NCBI RefSeq assembly: GCF_017562075.2 | Contig: NC_054083.1 | Coordinates: forward strand, 42,143,255-42,207,254 | Direction of reading: 5' to 3' | Length of the DNA stretch: 64,000 bases | Source: Anopheles merus | Lineage: Eukaryota > Arthropoda > Insecta > Diptera > Culicidae | Shown here: one piece after another, positions 12,169-26,176 of the stretch | How the letters are laid out: each line of letters begins with the position of its first letter | Numbering within the stretch: position 1 is the first letter of the stretch | Made by a program: the position numbers and the translations under genes | Notes under the pieces: generated by a model | What the model saw: only the letters and a program-made list of their open reading frames with translations | Told to the model about the DNA's origin: nothing | Database searches by the model: none

Positions 12169-15100
12169 CAAGCAGATGATCAAGATGGGTTATTTCGAAC
12201 CGCACACTCGGCTGGCCGTTGACCGTTTCTTATCGTTTTTTTTTTTTTTCAAGAGCCGCAGATCATCAAGAAGATTCGATCGTGCGCTCTCTTCAGATGG
12301 TCTATCGGATAAGCCGTCGCGTTGAATTGGATTGATAAAGGGTTTCACCTGGTCAAAGTTCGCGCTCCGGCGAGGGTTGGGCATGAGTTTGATTAACATT
12401 GAGATTGATAGTGCGAAGGGAGGTCCCACACTGTCTGCGGGCTAACCCTTCGTAACGAGCGTCTTTCGATGCGATGAAGAGTGCGCTGGAGGAAGCAAAA
12501 GGGTTCGCCCCAGTCGTACCACCTTCTCAATACAATCTCCCTTTTTTCCATTCTCTTCCTACGTACGCGTACGCTCTAATGAAGTTTAATTGGCCAAGGA
12601 ACACCTCCGTATGCACGTATGCAAAACAGATTGTTGGTTATTACCAGCTCTCCCCGATCGACGTTCGGAGCACATAGGAAGTTCTACTTCTTACACAGCA
12701 TGCAAATAAGTGTGTGTCTCCATCTCAATGTCTCTCGCTTCTATCTCCTGTTCACTCCGGTCGTGTTATCCGGTTTGTCCTCGCTGGAAGCGCCTTACGC
12801 TCCCTAACGGTACCCGTGGCCCCGGGTCTGCTGCTAATAATCATAATTGAAAAATATTAACTCGCCCGCTGCTGCTGCTGCTACCCCGTTAAGTGGTGGG
12901 GCTGGGTGGGATGGGCTATCGCGATCGTTTTGACATGGGCGCTATTTACAAGAGCACCAAAGCCTTCCTTCCACACTATCGGGTCCGCCGACATCAACCA
13001 CCCGGTCCGTTTGATCGTGGCAGTGACCTCACGTTGACGGAAATAGAAGATGCTGTAACGCACCATGCCGCCCCATGCCTCTTTCTTCCAACCGATGGTC
13101 CAGTTCCCCCCCCCCCCCCACACCCCTTCCTTCTAATTTTGATCAGAAGAATTGTGTGTCTGTTTTTTGTTTTGATTGGAAGTGGAACCCGTGTCTTACA
13201 CGGGGACTTCCGATAGAGGGTCTTTCCCCGTTGATTTGCTGATAGGGTCAGTGGGCTTGGAACTTCTAGGGTGTGTGTTACGGAGTAATATCTCACAGAC
13301 ACAAACGAATCGAAACAAACAAGAAACTACAACAACTTACTGTCATCATCACCGACCTGATAAGATAACATTTGCTTACTTTTCGGCGGTTTTCACTCAA
13401 GGTGACGCGACTTTTGATAATGGCTTGTGGGTTGTGGTGGTGTCGGCCAAGCAAGGAAAAACAATCAAACGAGACCACAACCTGGAACGAGAGTTTATTT
13501 TTTTGTTTCATCGAGAGGTCATCGAAATGGGATCATCACCTTGGAGTGTGTTTCGTTTGATGTTTGAGGGATTTTGCCGGGGAAGCCGAAAACCAGGCCA
13601 ATTATTTTTAATTAAACGCTCCAAGCGCTCCTCGCGGTCATCACACTTCATTAGGCTGCTCCGGGGGCGCTCATTAACCTCTGCCTCTGCTGCTGGCCTT
13701 TCAGTGCCGCAATGGGGAAGCCCGCGCTTTCTGCGCTTCTGGACAGGGGTAAATATTTGTCTCCTTTTCTGCTTTCCACCGCTGCCACAGATGAGATGCA
13801 GAAAGTGTGCATTAGGTTGAGCCGTTTTATGTAAATATGTATCCTGCACTGGAGCACGGACCAGCATCTCGCAGCTCGGACACAGGAATTAATAATTAAC
13901 ACCAACCAAACACACACACACACTCACACACCGCAAGTACCGGTGCGTCAAGTGGCTTTGCCGCTTACTGCACACTAAGAACTATTTACCTTTCCGCAGC
14001 CGGGGATCTAACACGAGCTCGTCCTGAACAGTTCTCGGAAAGCGTTCTCGGGTCCGTCCGTCAGCTGGAATGTGAAGTTCGTCGGTTACCTGGCGTGGCG
14101 TTATTGGTGTGGTGTGGCCACCAGAGCAAGCAGGAGAGTCGTCCAGACAAGAGTCTTTCGTGCACTGGCAAGCCCTGCAGGTACACACAGCCACTGCCAG
14201 CCCGTTTCCCTTCCCCCAAAGCAGCCGCAGTTCTTAAGCGCAATGAATCAGCAAAACGATTATTACTGTGTCCCCCCCCCCTCACTGTTTGCGCCCTCTC
14301 CTTTTACGCTCCGTGATGTACAGCACAGCAGGCACATGTGAAATTCTGGCCCCGGGTTCGGTGCGCGTAACCGGATACGGCAGGAATGTACCGTGAAATG
14401 ATGGACCCTATGGGAAACACAAAACCCATGCCTCCCCAACGCATGGAGCAGGCGGCAAAGAAGGAGCCTGCGAAGAAGCTTCCACAACTCTTCTGCTTCC
14501 ACAAATCGCAATCGTTTCAGCCAGAGTACTTGCCAGTCCAAAGACCTTTTTTTTTGTGCCGCTCAAGACACCATTCAAGCCGATGGTTTGATGCTTCATT
14601 TTGAGTTCTTTGCTGTCTTAGACTCGGCTAGTGTACATGCGCGGTGTGTTAGCCTTATCTCATTGATCGATTGATCGTTTGTTAGGGTGGTGGAACACCA
14701 CCTGACACACACACACACACACACACCCAAGTGCGTCATCCAGATTTGGAGGTGAATTATGTGAAGGTTTGGTTTTTTTTTTTTTAATTCAATTTCCCAA
14801 AACCTGAACCTTCCTCGGGATCTCAGGCTAATTGCGATCGAGCAAGATCGACAAATGCAACCATCTGTCTTAAACGCCTTTTGTAAGGTGTTTGCTTTTT
14901 GGTTTGTCTTTACGGGTTTTCGGGACCACTCTACCGTGAGTCATAACGATTGTTTACCGCGGGACGGGCGCGCGCGTTAATCACATTCGGCCTGCTTCAA
15001 TTCCCACGGCACACAGCGTGCCGATCGTAAATTATTGTTTGCCTAGAACGGACCGCGCGTAAAGACGTCACTTCCGACAGCAAGACAACGAACCGACACC

Positions 15101-18100
15101 GGGTGGAAGCGTCTGAAGCATTTTTTTTTTTTTTCGGAGCAATTATTCCATAAATTCGTTCCGATTCAATCCATTTTACGGCTTGGTGCGCTTGGCTGTA
15201 GTGTGTTAGTGGGTTGTGGGGTAGTGTGACAGGTTGCTTCTTGGAAAACGGAAAGATCTCTGGGGATGCCAGAGAGAGAAGGGGGAGTGGGGGGGGGGGT
15301 TTATAAATCCATCATACGCAATAACAAGACTAGTGACGTGACGGATAGATCGTCATCCGAGTCAAAATAGCTGCTAACGAGTGGAGTTGGGGGAGGTGCC
15401 CAGTTCAGCCAAAAAGGATAATAAAGGAAACAAGCTTAAGCATGTTTTGCATTCCGCTCCATTCTCCCCAGGGTTCAAGTATGCCAGGAATTTGGACAAT
15501 TTGGACACCACTTTGGGGCCGCTGTTGAGAGGAACCTACTTTCTGTGTTGGCGTTTTTTTATTATTATTATTCGCGAAAATATTATCTTGTCGGTCGGGT
15601 TTCCCCCACTTACACCGGAATTGGCATGCGGCGGGGGGAAAACTGAGCGACCATTTTATTGCCTGTTCACATGGGTGTGAGTAAGTGTTGTTTTCCACTG
15701 CTCACCCAGACCCAGTTTTGTTTTTTCCCCCGAAATTCGTCAACTGCGTTGTTTTCCGGCACGATGTTTATTAGCACTCGTTTGGCTACATTTAATTTTT
15801 TCACTTCTGAGAGTGAAAGCGACGTAGTACCAATCGGAGGACAAACAAGCTCCGGCAGGTAGGCGCCTTTGAAATATTTCCATCAGTCATTTGGATCCTT
15901 TTCGTAGAATTTTCGCTGCGCTGGGTCTATTTTCACGATAGGCAAGAAAAAAACAAAATCGTTCTCAGTTTTCCCCGTAGCCACGAGAGGAAAAAGGAGG
16001 TGAAAAACAGCAAACAAATTTTAATCGCCCTCTTACTGAGTATGCCAATTCGCCGTGACACAACCAAACGGACGATCGCTGTGCCGGTATATACACATTT
16101 TTTGAAACTCACACACACATACCTTAAGGTATGATTTGGAGCGTTGTTTTAAGAATTAATAAAATCACGATCAACGGCAACCACCACGCGTTACATGATA
16201 CACCCGCTCGGTGCGTTTGTCGGTGCGCAATGGCCCCGGGCCCGCGGTGTAACCGCATCAGCATAAAGCTTTGCGCGGAAAATGTGTGCCGAAAAGGACA
16301 ATGCCGCTGAGGGGGGTGGGGTGTTGTACAAAAAAAAATTGCAATAAATTTATGGCGGACCCTCCCCGCACACACACACACACACACACAGAGCGTGTAA
16401 ACTGATAGTCGACACTGGGCACTGGGTAGTTAATCGGTGTTGATCGTTCTAGCGACACTAATTAAACCGCACCGAGGGCGATCGAGGGCGTCCGAAACGG
16501 CGAAAAATGCGCCCGAAATATGAACCGCTGTTGTTTGTGGCACCGGGTGGGGTTTTTATGATATCGGGATCGGTTAGGTAACGTTTTAGCAATAAACCGC
16601 ACTTTCGTCCGCATTCAAAACAACCGAATCGAGTTTTACTGCTGCACATTTAGCGCGCGCGTTCGGGAGCGGACGTGAAATGTGTCTTTTTTCGCTCGGT
16701 GATGGTTGATGCGAGTTTTATGGCAAGCAAGTTCCATAATGCTGTAACGGGTTTTGATTAGTTGCCCCCCCTCCCTGTTTATCTTTGGCAAAGGGAAAAC
16801 ACCGTTCGAACGGTGATGTTTTCGGCCGGTGCTGTGTGCTTTCTCACTTCCGCCCACGAGACTTACACCGGCAGTGCGGTTTGTATTTCACGATCACCTG
16901 TCGCGGCCAAAGGCGGTGTTGACATGGGGCTAAAAATATACCTTCACCCCTCCACCACACCCTCGTTCCACCCCCTTGGGTGGGTGATCTACGCCGTCCA
17001 GCAACTATCTAAACGCTATTGCGACAGAAGCATCAGGCTTCTACGTCATGCGAGGTTGGATAGAACACGGAAATATGGTGACGATCATTTTATGCATGTC
17101 CCATCCGCCATCGCGCAAAACAAACTACTCTACACTTAGGGATGTGCATACAGAGTATTCAGTGAATCAGATGACTCTTTTGATAGCTTAAAATTCAAAT
17201 AGTAAGAGATGATAAGTTAAGTTAGAGATGATGATTTGAGTCGTGATTTGAACAGATGTAACGAAAAGATGTAACATGCTTTTGGGTGGCTATTTCCATC
17301 ACTGTTGTACACGCTTACCATATGTTTGTAAGCACACAAAAACAGCCTATTTATGCAGCAAAGACCGGTTTTGACTGCTTATATTACAAGTTTAAAATTA
17401 TATGTCATTAATGGTCTTGACAGGAGATCACTTTTGCAGACTATGGAACACAAAGAATCGTCTCATCGTCACAGTTCCCGGTTGCTCTTCTAAACCAATA
17501 TCTCTATGCGATCCTTATCCCTAGTGCCAACTAGCATTTTGTTTATTTCCCCCGTCTTCTTTACGGACAACTTTCCATTGCCCAAGACATCGGCCAAAAG
17601 TCCAAAAAGCGAGCCCAGACCTGTGGGCTAATGCGTATATAAATTAAAGAAGATCGCGGCGCGCACACACACAACCACACGCGAGTGACGGACGCGGATC
17701 GTCCCATCGTCGTCGGCGCATAACGGCTTGCAATTCATCACACACCCCGGCCCAAACCCTCGTTGCAATGGTGTGGTTGGAGTGTTTGGGGTGGAAAACG
17801 GCGGCTCCACCGGACGATTTTGTCGCAGCGAGAAAAAAAAATAAGGGAGAAGGGAGCGGAAAGTGAAAATAAAATTAAAAAAAAAACGCGTTTAAGAATC
17901 CCATGAGGCACAAAATAAAACCTTAAACCGAGTGCTATTTTCGGGCGTTTGTGTGCGTGTGTGTGTGTGTGTGTGCAAGAGATAGAGGAAAGACCGAGGT
18001 GACGGTAGATTTGTTGGCTTAAATATAAAATTAATTTAAAATTTAAGTCCCTGCAGTTCCGCTCATGCCTTCTCCTCCTTCTCTCACTCCCTCACACTCT

Positions 18101-21100
18101 CTCTGTATAGAGTTTATGCTGTTTTGCATTCTTTAGTTGGTAGAAAACTGCGAACGATGTGTTGTGAACGATGCGGCGAATTGAAATTCACCATACACTC
18201 TCCGTACACCGATATCCGTTAGATTCCTCTCCCGCCGGCAGCCGAAGACGCAGACACATCACGTTTTGTGGTGTTTCTCGTTATCTCGTCGCGTCGCGTC
18301 TGGCTGGTGACGACAATTAGCCGAAGCCGGTAAACGCCCGCCTCGATCGCCATTTGCATTCGATGGGCAATCAAACGAGCATCGAAATCACATCGCACGC
18401 CGCGTCTCGCAAGCATGGCGGCGCAACGCGGCTCCACCTCCAGGAAGGCGGGAAACAGGAAGAAGAACCCGAGTCGACGCGTTGAGGCCGCATTATAACC
18501 GATAAAATTCCTCACCATTCAAAAGCGCTTGACGGAAAAGGCGACCATAATTTCTCACCAACACACACACACAAATAGCAGATCGAGTAACCTTCGCTGA
18601 GGTATGGGTATTGTTTTTCTTCTGCTGTGTTGCTGCGTTTGCAGTGCATCGAAAGCCTACACCGGCCATCTCCAATTCTCCCCTCCTTCCCCTTCTCCAT
18701 TCTTCTTGTGCATGGGTTGGGCTTTCCGCGCACTGATTGGCATTCTTTCATTGACGACACGATGAACCGCGGCCAACCGTCGGTGAAAACGATGTGCGAA
18801 AACGATGCAAACGATCAGGCAGCACATGATCATGATGACGATGATCGTACGCGCTCTGTCTGGATAACTTCAGCGCTGCAACGATGTTAACGTTTTTTTT
18901 GTGTGTGTGTGCAGATCGAACGGAGCCCTTCCGTCTCCCTCGCTACTACCCACTTGCCCGTCAGAAGGCGTCGGGGCGCGTTTGTTCTTCTAACGACTTT
19001 TTTTATGTTCACGCACACGGCTGCGCCAAAACGGAAAATGCTTTTAGTGCGTTTATCTATGCTGCTGCTGCTTTGCGGAAAGCGAGAGAACACAACACGA
19101 TCAAAAACAAAGAAAAGAAACAAGTGAAAATATTTATATAAATATATTGACAGTGCAAATAGAAGTGTGCAGCTTCACAAAGCGTTTGTGCTGGGTAGCG
19201 AAAACTGGCGTTGCCTCGGCGGCTCACACGTGATCGCGTGAGGCGCGCGCGCACACACCCGCCTGGTGGCCAACGGGCAGGGCAGCGCAAACGGGGCGCC
19301 GCATGCCGCCAGCCCGAGTCGAGTGGTCTTTTTTTATTGTGGCTGTTGTTTTGTCGCGATCGATGTCGGTGTTGCAAGCTGAGTTTTCGGTTGCATTGTC
19401 GGTTTCGGTGCTTCGTGTGGTGTACCTTTCGGTGTGTGCATGTGTCCGCCACCTTCACCTTAATGGGTGTTTCTAGTGGCTGATTAAGTGGCTGAGCTGT
19501 TGGTTGGAAGATGTAGAGTAGCCAAAAAACGTTGCTCCAAGAAGTTAACCCTTTTTTCGATTCATATGCTCATGAATAGGTTCTAGAATAATCTTAAGAA
19601 CGCGTTGCAGGGGAGGTTTTTTAGTATAACCTTTGAAAGCAGAAATGTTCAGCCTGAATCAGTGAAACGTTTTATCAACTGTGCTGTGGTCTCCATGCCA
19701 ATTTGAAAACAAGCTTTGCCTGCAGCGCTAGAGAAATACCTAAAAGCAACGCTAACCCTGCTCACAATGGAACAACATCTCGCGCTTATCTCTCGCGCAC
19801 CGAAAGCTGTCACGTCAAGATGAACACACATCTGGTTGTTATGGGCAGATGTACGCGGATGGATTAACTTCTCCAACTCCCAGTGACGTCAAAAGGCGGC
19901 CACCGGATGCTGCGGGTTGCTGATCACGCTCTTTGTAACCGTTTCGGCACCCGCCTCTACCCGCCATTCAAGATGAGTCAGCGACAACCCAACAACAACC
20001 GTATGTCCCAAAATTAAACGGAAACCTTTTGGCGAACTCGCACGAAGAATTGGCTAACTGTGGCTAGCAAAAAAAAAAAAAAAACAAGAAGAAAAAAAGG
20101 GCATCCAATACGTGACTAGCGCGCGAGCAGGCCGTGTGTCACGCTTGTTAGCGTCGGGTTCGCTTATCCTTTCACGTCCACCGTCCACTGTTCACCTTTC
20201 GTGGGAAGACTCTTCGCGCTGTTGGCGGCTCAAGTAAAACCTGAGTGCGGCACGGTTAGTGGGCCAAACTACACACATTTTAGGCAATTGCGCACTCGCG
20301 CACTGAGTGTGTCTATGTGTGTGTGTATGTGTGTGGAAAAATACACTCCCAGAGAGGGCAAAGGAAGGAGCTCAAGGCAAACGGGGTACGTCCGTTAGAT
20401 ACTGACCACGGTTAGTGAAACTGTTGGAGCGAGCGCAGACAACCTACGCAGTCCGTCTAACTGTAGCAAGCGGGAAGGGGGTTGGGGTTGAGGTTGGTGA
20501 TCGTCAAAATTTGGCATCGATCGAACGCAACGGATAGAGCGGACCGGCCACACACTGACGCAAACAGTGCCACACCACTACCCCGTGCGCCCCGTGAATC
20601 GGTGAATCATCGGCATCGAGCGAAGAAGAGGCCGCGCCGGCTCGGCACCCATGGTGAAAATAAATCACAAACCACAGACCGCATGTGTCTGATCTGAGTC
20701 GTCCGGTAGCAATGCCGCACTAGTTCTTTATGCTAAGCACACACACACACACACGCACGCACACGCGCTCCATGGTGCGTGATTAACGTCTCTGTTCTCT
20801 GGCGACCGATGGTGTAGTCTCGGTTGCGTTTGGAGCGGGCGGCAAGAGCATTTAGACTCTCTAAATTTAAGGTCCACCCCTACGTCCAACTCCTACACAC
20901 ACACACACACACGCACACGCACATACACGAACAATTTTTAACCTAATTCTCCATTAGCTGGTTCAAATGTGTCCTCCAACATTCGGTGCGGTAGTCTGTT
21001 TTGGTCAGTCGCGCCTTCCGTTCCCATTCTGACCAATGTGGGAGTTGTTGGAGCTGTTGTATGATCTTCGCAACACCGCGTCCAGCAGATGTGTTCTGTG

Positions 21101-22989
21101 GGTCTCCTCCACTCCACTCTGCAAGCTAGACCGGAAATCAAAGACGGTCGGAAATGCTTTCGGTTCGGTTTTGTTCTATTTCAACCCCTGGATTAGGCAG
21201 CAAAACTTTGAGCGAGGGCAATGCTGGGTCCTACAAATTTCCTACACCAACTTTGCGCTGATACCACCTAGCCAACGCATTGATCCCCCTATTAACACAT
21301 GTTCGGTGTAAATCTTGCATCTTTTCACTCCCCTTTTCCAAACTCGCGAGAGGGAGAGCAACACTCTAGAACGCAACGAACTAAACGCCCGCACCAACCA
21401 GGAAGAGACGGACCTGGCGCATGAAAATGGCTTTCCGGACCGGACGCGCACGGACTGGTGGGTGGGGCTGGGTGGAAAGGTACCACGGCCACGCTCGCAG
21501 CCCGCGTCCCCACATTCGCTGCGCGCGGTAGATGTTGTCAGATTTATGGTAGCTTTCACGGCGCGTTTCAACAGCAATTCCAATTAAATTTAACTTTCAT
21601 CCGGTCAGTGCAGGAGTAGCCCGCGAACCACCACTGACAACCTCTTCCCCGCGTGCGCGTGTTTTATCGGCTGTTTTTTTTCTTCTCTTTTTTGCCCGGT
21701 CACAGCTTGTGTCGCAGGCATCACTTCCCCTCTCAAAAACCGCGCAAGGAAACGCGATGGTTCTTTTCTGAATTTTATTTGATTGGCGCTTCTGGTTCTT
21801 CCTCTTATTTTTTTTGCTCACTTTCTTTAACTTGCTTCTTACTCTGGCCTCTAAGCATGGGGGGAGGGGAGTTAGGAAAAGCGATCCTGAACGAGCAGTA
21901 GCGGCTCCGACCACCATCAGCAGTGTTGTTTAACGTTGTTTGGCAGCGGAATCCGGTGCCACTTGAAATATGATCGGCCATCTCAATCAAAGCCAACGGC
22001 CAACGCCGGCGTTCTGCAGGGACATATTGCCGACCGGTGGTAGGGGGGAGGAGGATGGGGGGGGGGGGGGTTTGAGAAATAAACTCTCGATCGGTCGTCG
22101 GTATATGGGACAGGGCGAGAGGCATTTCTCCTCCTTCGCACGCTCGCTCTTGATATTATGTCAAACGTTAGCGCTTCAGCGTGGCCCCCCGGAAGATTTA
22201 TCGACAACCGTGCGGATAGAGACACCTCCGCATCACCTTCCCGCTCCGCTTATAATCTTCCCTTTCCTTGTGTACGTGTGTGTGTGTGTGTGTGTGTGCC
22301 CATAGACTGTGTCCGACAGTGTTCCGACAAGCTTGCGGTTGAAAAATGACCGCTATTTCAAGGATTGATAAGTGGTTCGGCAGACCGCGCCTTCCTCCCA
22401 CCCGGAGCTCCGACCACAAGGGCCACAAGGGGATCGAGGGGGCGAGCATCCTGGTACGGGTACGGGAAAGGCATCAGGATGCTTCCTGATCACCAAACAC
22501 CCCCGTCTTCCAAGTTTAATCAAACCAAACCTCTTCGAACGGAACAGTATTTCCGAGGAAGTCAACGACGACGACACAACGTTCTGAGTCTGAGTGTATG
22601 AGCGTGCGTGTGTAGTTGTGTTGTTTTTCTTTTTCGGAAAAAGTTAGAGATTTCTATTTCTGACACCGACCGACCGACCGACCGACCGACCAACATCTCC
22701 CGAAATCCGCCGTCCGACGCCCCTTATTACCTGCGAGTCTCGGGACCTCGGCAGGCGAGGAGGCGTTGCGCACACACACACACACACGCACACTTGTGCG
22801 ACCGGTGCGCCACTTGCGGTTCTGGTTCTGGTAGGTCATTAGTCAACCCCGTCTACGTCCCGCGGGCGCACTGGCTGGTGCGCGCGTCTTGCGTGAACAA
22901 CCGCGTGTGCGCGTCCCAGCTTAGCGCAACGCCGGGCAGCAACCGCAGTGGTTGCTGTGCGCGTCTGCTAAGTGCGGTAAAGTTGGCCC

Positions 22990-23072
<83 letters not shown>

Positions 23073-24788
23073 GCGCTTTGTTTTGCCCGACCGTCCCTTG
23101 CTGCCGCGGCCGGTTGGCGTCGGCGCGAAGGTGTGTCGACCGTTTTCGATCTGGCAAATGGCCCATCGTGTTCGGGCCGTCTCGCCGGCCCTCACTGGCA
23201 GACTGGCGTGTCGATTTTTCGGAACATTGGGGGTTTCCACGCGGCCGCGCGCGTGTGTGTGTGTGGGTTTCTTGTGGCGCGATATTGTTGTCACCTACGA
23301 CGTTCGTGCGGCTTTGTTTTGCTCGGCGCAAGGGCGGCGGCCAGTACCCCCTGTGGGTTTCGTTTGTTTGTAATGGGTTTTTGTGGGGGAGATGAAAAAG
23401 GGGGTGAAGAGGAGAAGGGGAGGACGGTCAACGTGCGCGCGGCGCATGGCAAACGTCCAACAAACCAAAACGTCGCTTTTCGCTACCGGTTTGGGGCCGC
23501 CGCAGCCCGCTTTTATTTTTATTTACCATTTGTCACGCCGCTTGGCGCTGGCTGGCGCCTTCCAACTTTTCAAGCAGCAACATATAGGCGACATAAATGT
23601 GGGGTGGGGGGGGGGGGGCGGTGGACAGTTGAACAGTTCGAAGAAAAAGGCTCACACTTCGGTTCGGTGATCGCTTGGCCGGGCAGAAGTGTATTGTTTT
23701 TTTTTTACAGGACGATAGGATCTGGCCGGAATGTGGAGCGGCACTGCCCCAAACCCGATATTCAATTAATTCTCTCCATTCCTTTTTCCATAATTCAAAT
23801 TGGATGGGGAGTTGCGTTGGGGGGGAGTGGATCGAGATTAAACATGATCATATGTTCCACACATCAACCCTCCTCACACCACCACCCTCCGTTGATTTAT
23901 AAAAAAAACACAGTAAAGTAAAGAAAGAGCAAAAACAAAACGCGCGCCGTGGATGATCGCGTGCGCGCTCGATCGCGGGGTCAGCGACGATCGTCACTGA
24001 TGACGTCCGGGCGCCCGTCATCCCGTCAGTTTTCCGCTCCATCCCGGCACCCACCGCGTACCCATCCCCCTCGATCCCCACTCAACATCTGGTAAGAAGT
24101 GGCCTTCGAAGTGGTCGAACTGGCGGCGGCGGCAAAGACGAGATCGGTCCCGCTCCCGATGATCACCGCGCGCGCACACACCAACACGACCAGCAAGTGC
24201 ACAACATCCTCCCGCTTTTGGTCGCTATTTGGTCGTTCCATTTGCCGTTTTCCACGCACTCCGTTTCCACGGCCGTCGGGGGGAAGGAAGACGCGTCGTT
24301 TTATTTTTTTTTTTCTCGGTCGCCGTTAAGCAGGCGCGCGCGCTATTTGGGTGTTTGAATTATTTTTAACCATTCCCGCACGGGCGCACGGGCTTTCCTG
24401 CTCCGAAACGCCACAATCAAAAACCGAACGCCAACCAGGGGACAGTGCTGCGTGTATTTTGCGCTTCAAACGGCTTGCTTTTTGTGCTCGACTTTGACTA
24501 CGCCAAGTACGCAGACGATCGCGTCTAATCGCAATCGCGCGCAGCCGGACGCCGGGTTTTTTTTTGCGGTGCACTTGCACCGATCCTTCGTCCTTTAGAT
24601 TCCGCTGCCTCAAGTGGACATTGGAGAACTTCGTGGCGCAGTGGCGAAAGGGAGGAGGCACCGTGCTCTTTTTCGTACGAAAACAAACCACTTCAGGCGC
24701 CGCCCAAGCGCGCACGAGAACGCACCCCGAACGCGTGCGCATAAGTCATCCGCGCCCTGATTCACCCTGTGGAGGGACTTGTGAGCGT

Positions 24789-24829
<41 letters not shown>

Positions 24830-26109
24830 TTCTGTCGGGCCTTGTGTGCAGGGAGCCAGGGTGTAGAGATCATGGACATTCCAATTATAGACACAGAAGA
24901 CTGCTTAATGATCCGAACAGCAACGTCTCCCGTCCCAGCGGGCACGCACGCACGCAGAAAGCCGCCAGACGCGTCAGGGCAGGTCTTGAGTGAGGAGTCC
25001 ATGTCCGTACCGCCTGCTACCGTCACGGGCCCGCCTAATGAAGTTTATGATTTGCGCAAAACGATAGACCAGCCCAGACAGAACCGGAATCGCGCAATAA
25101 AGGCGTCCGTACGGCGTTTGGCGACACTCTTCTCGTTAAGTAAATCACACACAGCCTGGGTAATCCTTTACTCGAGACACTCTGTGCACTTGTGTTCCCG
25201 CTGGTGGCACTCTCCTACCTGTTCCATTTCCCCCTGTGCGATGGGAGCTAGTGCCGGGGAGTATTCCCACGACACGGCATCCCGAGCGTGGCGCTTCGAA
25301 GGACACGCACACAAAGGACCGACGAACTCCTCTAACTCCTTAAACGCTGTTTTTGTTTCGAAACCTATTTTCCCCCTGTTCTTGCCAAGGGCAAGAAGTG
25401 CCGACGATTTCACGCCGTGCGAACGAAACTGCAGACGAAACGAAGACGGGCAATAAAATCCCCAAAAACACGGAGCATGGGATTTTCGGGTTCGCTTTCT
25501 GCTTCTCAATCTTTTCCTGGAAACCTAATTGAAATCGAAATCGAAACAGAGACAACCGCCACACACACACACACAGACAGACACAGACGCAAGGGCATTT
25601 ATCTTCCGACCGGGATCAATGGTCCCCGCAGGACGTCCTTTGTCCATCTCATTCGTTCTCTCTCTTCCTCTCGTTCTGGTGTTGGCGGTAAGAAGAATGA
25701 TCCTTTCAAACGGATTACAGACGAGGCGCAATTCATTCCAGACGGGCTCTCCTCCTGGAAGGATCGCTTCTGTTCTCGGGTCCGTATTGCTTCTTCTACC
25801 GGGTTGTGTGAGACAACCATTTAAAGGGATGTCGGCAGTCGGCAGTCGACCACCAGGAGACATGGGTATGGGTGGAGAAGGGCCCACAAAGACACAGCCC
25901 CCCGTCAAGCCGCTCGAGCTCTTGACGAGTAAAACCGAGCTGTGAACGGTGACACCGCACATCAGGTGAACGAGAAGGTGCCTGCGGATGCGTGTAGCCT
26001 CATTGTTCTCGAGGACGGTTGCGCATGTCCTAACAGTGTGTGCTGTTTTATTCATTCATAAATGTTTGCTGCCCTCCACTGCCGTCGTCGTTGTTCTGTT
26101 GCTTGAAAG

Positions 26110-26176
<67 letters not shown>

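Noticed and set aside
22608..23921. 437-codon open frame in yki intron 1
   Set aside because: It passes through a CA array encoding alternating Thr-His and has no recognisable domain; the opposite strand is equally open.
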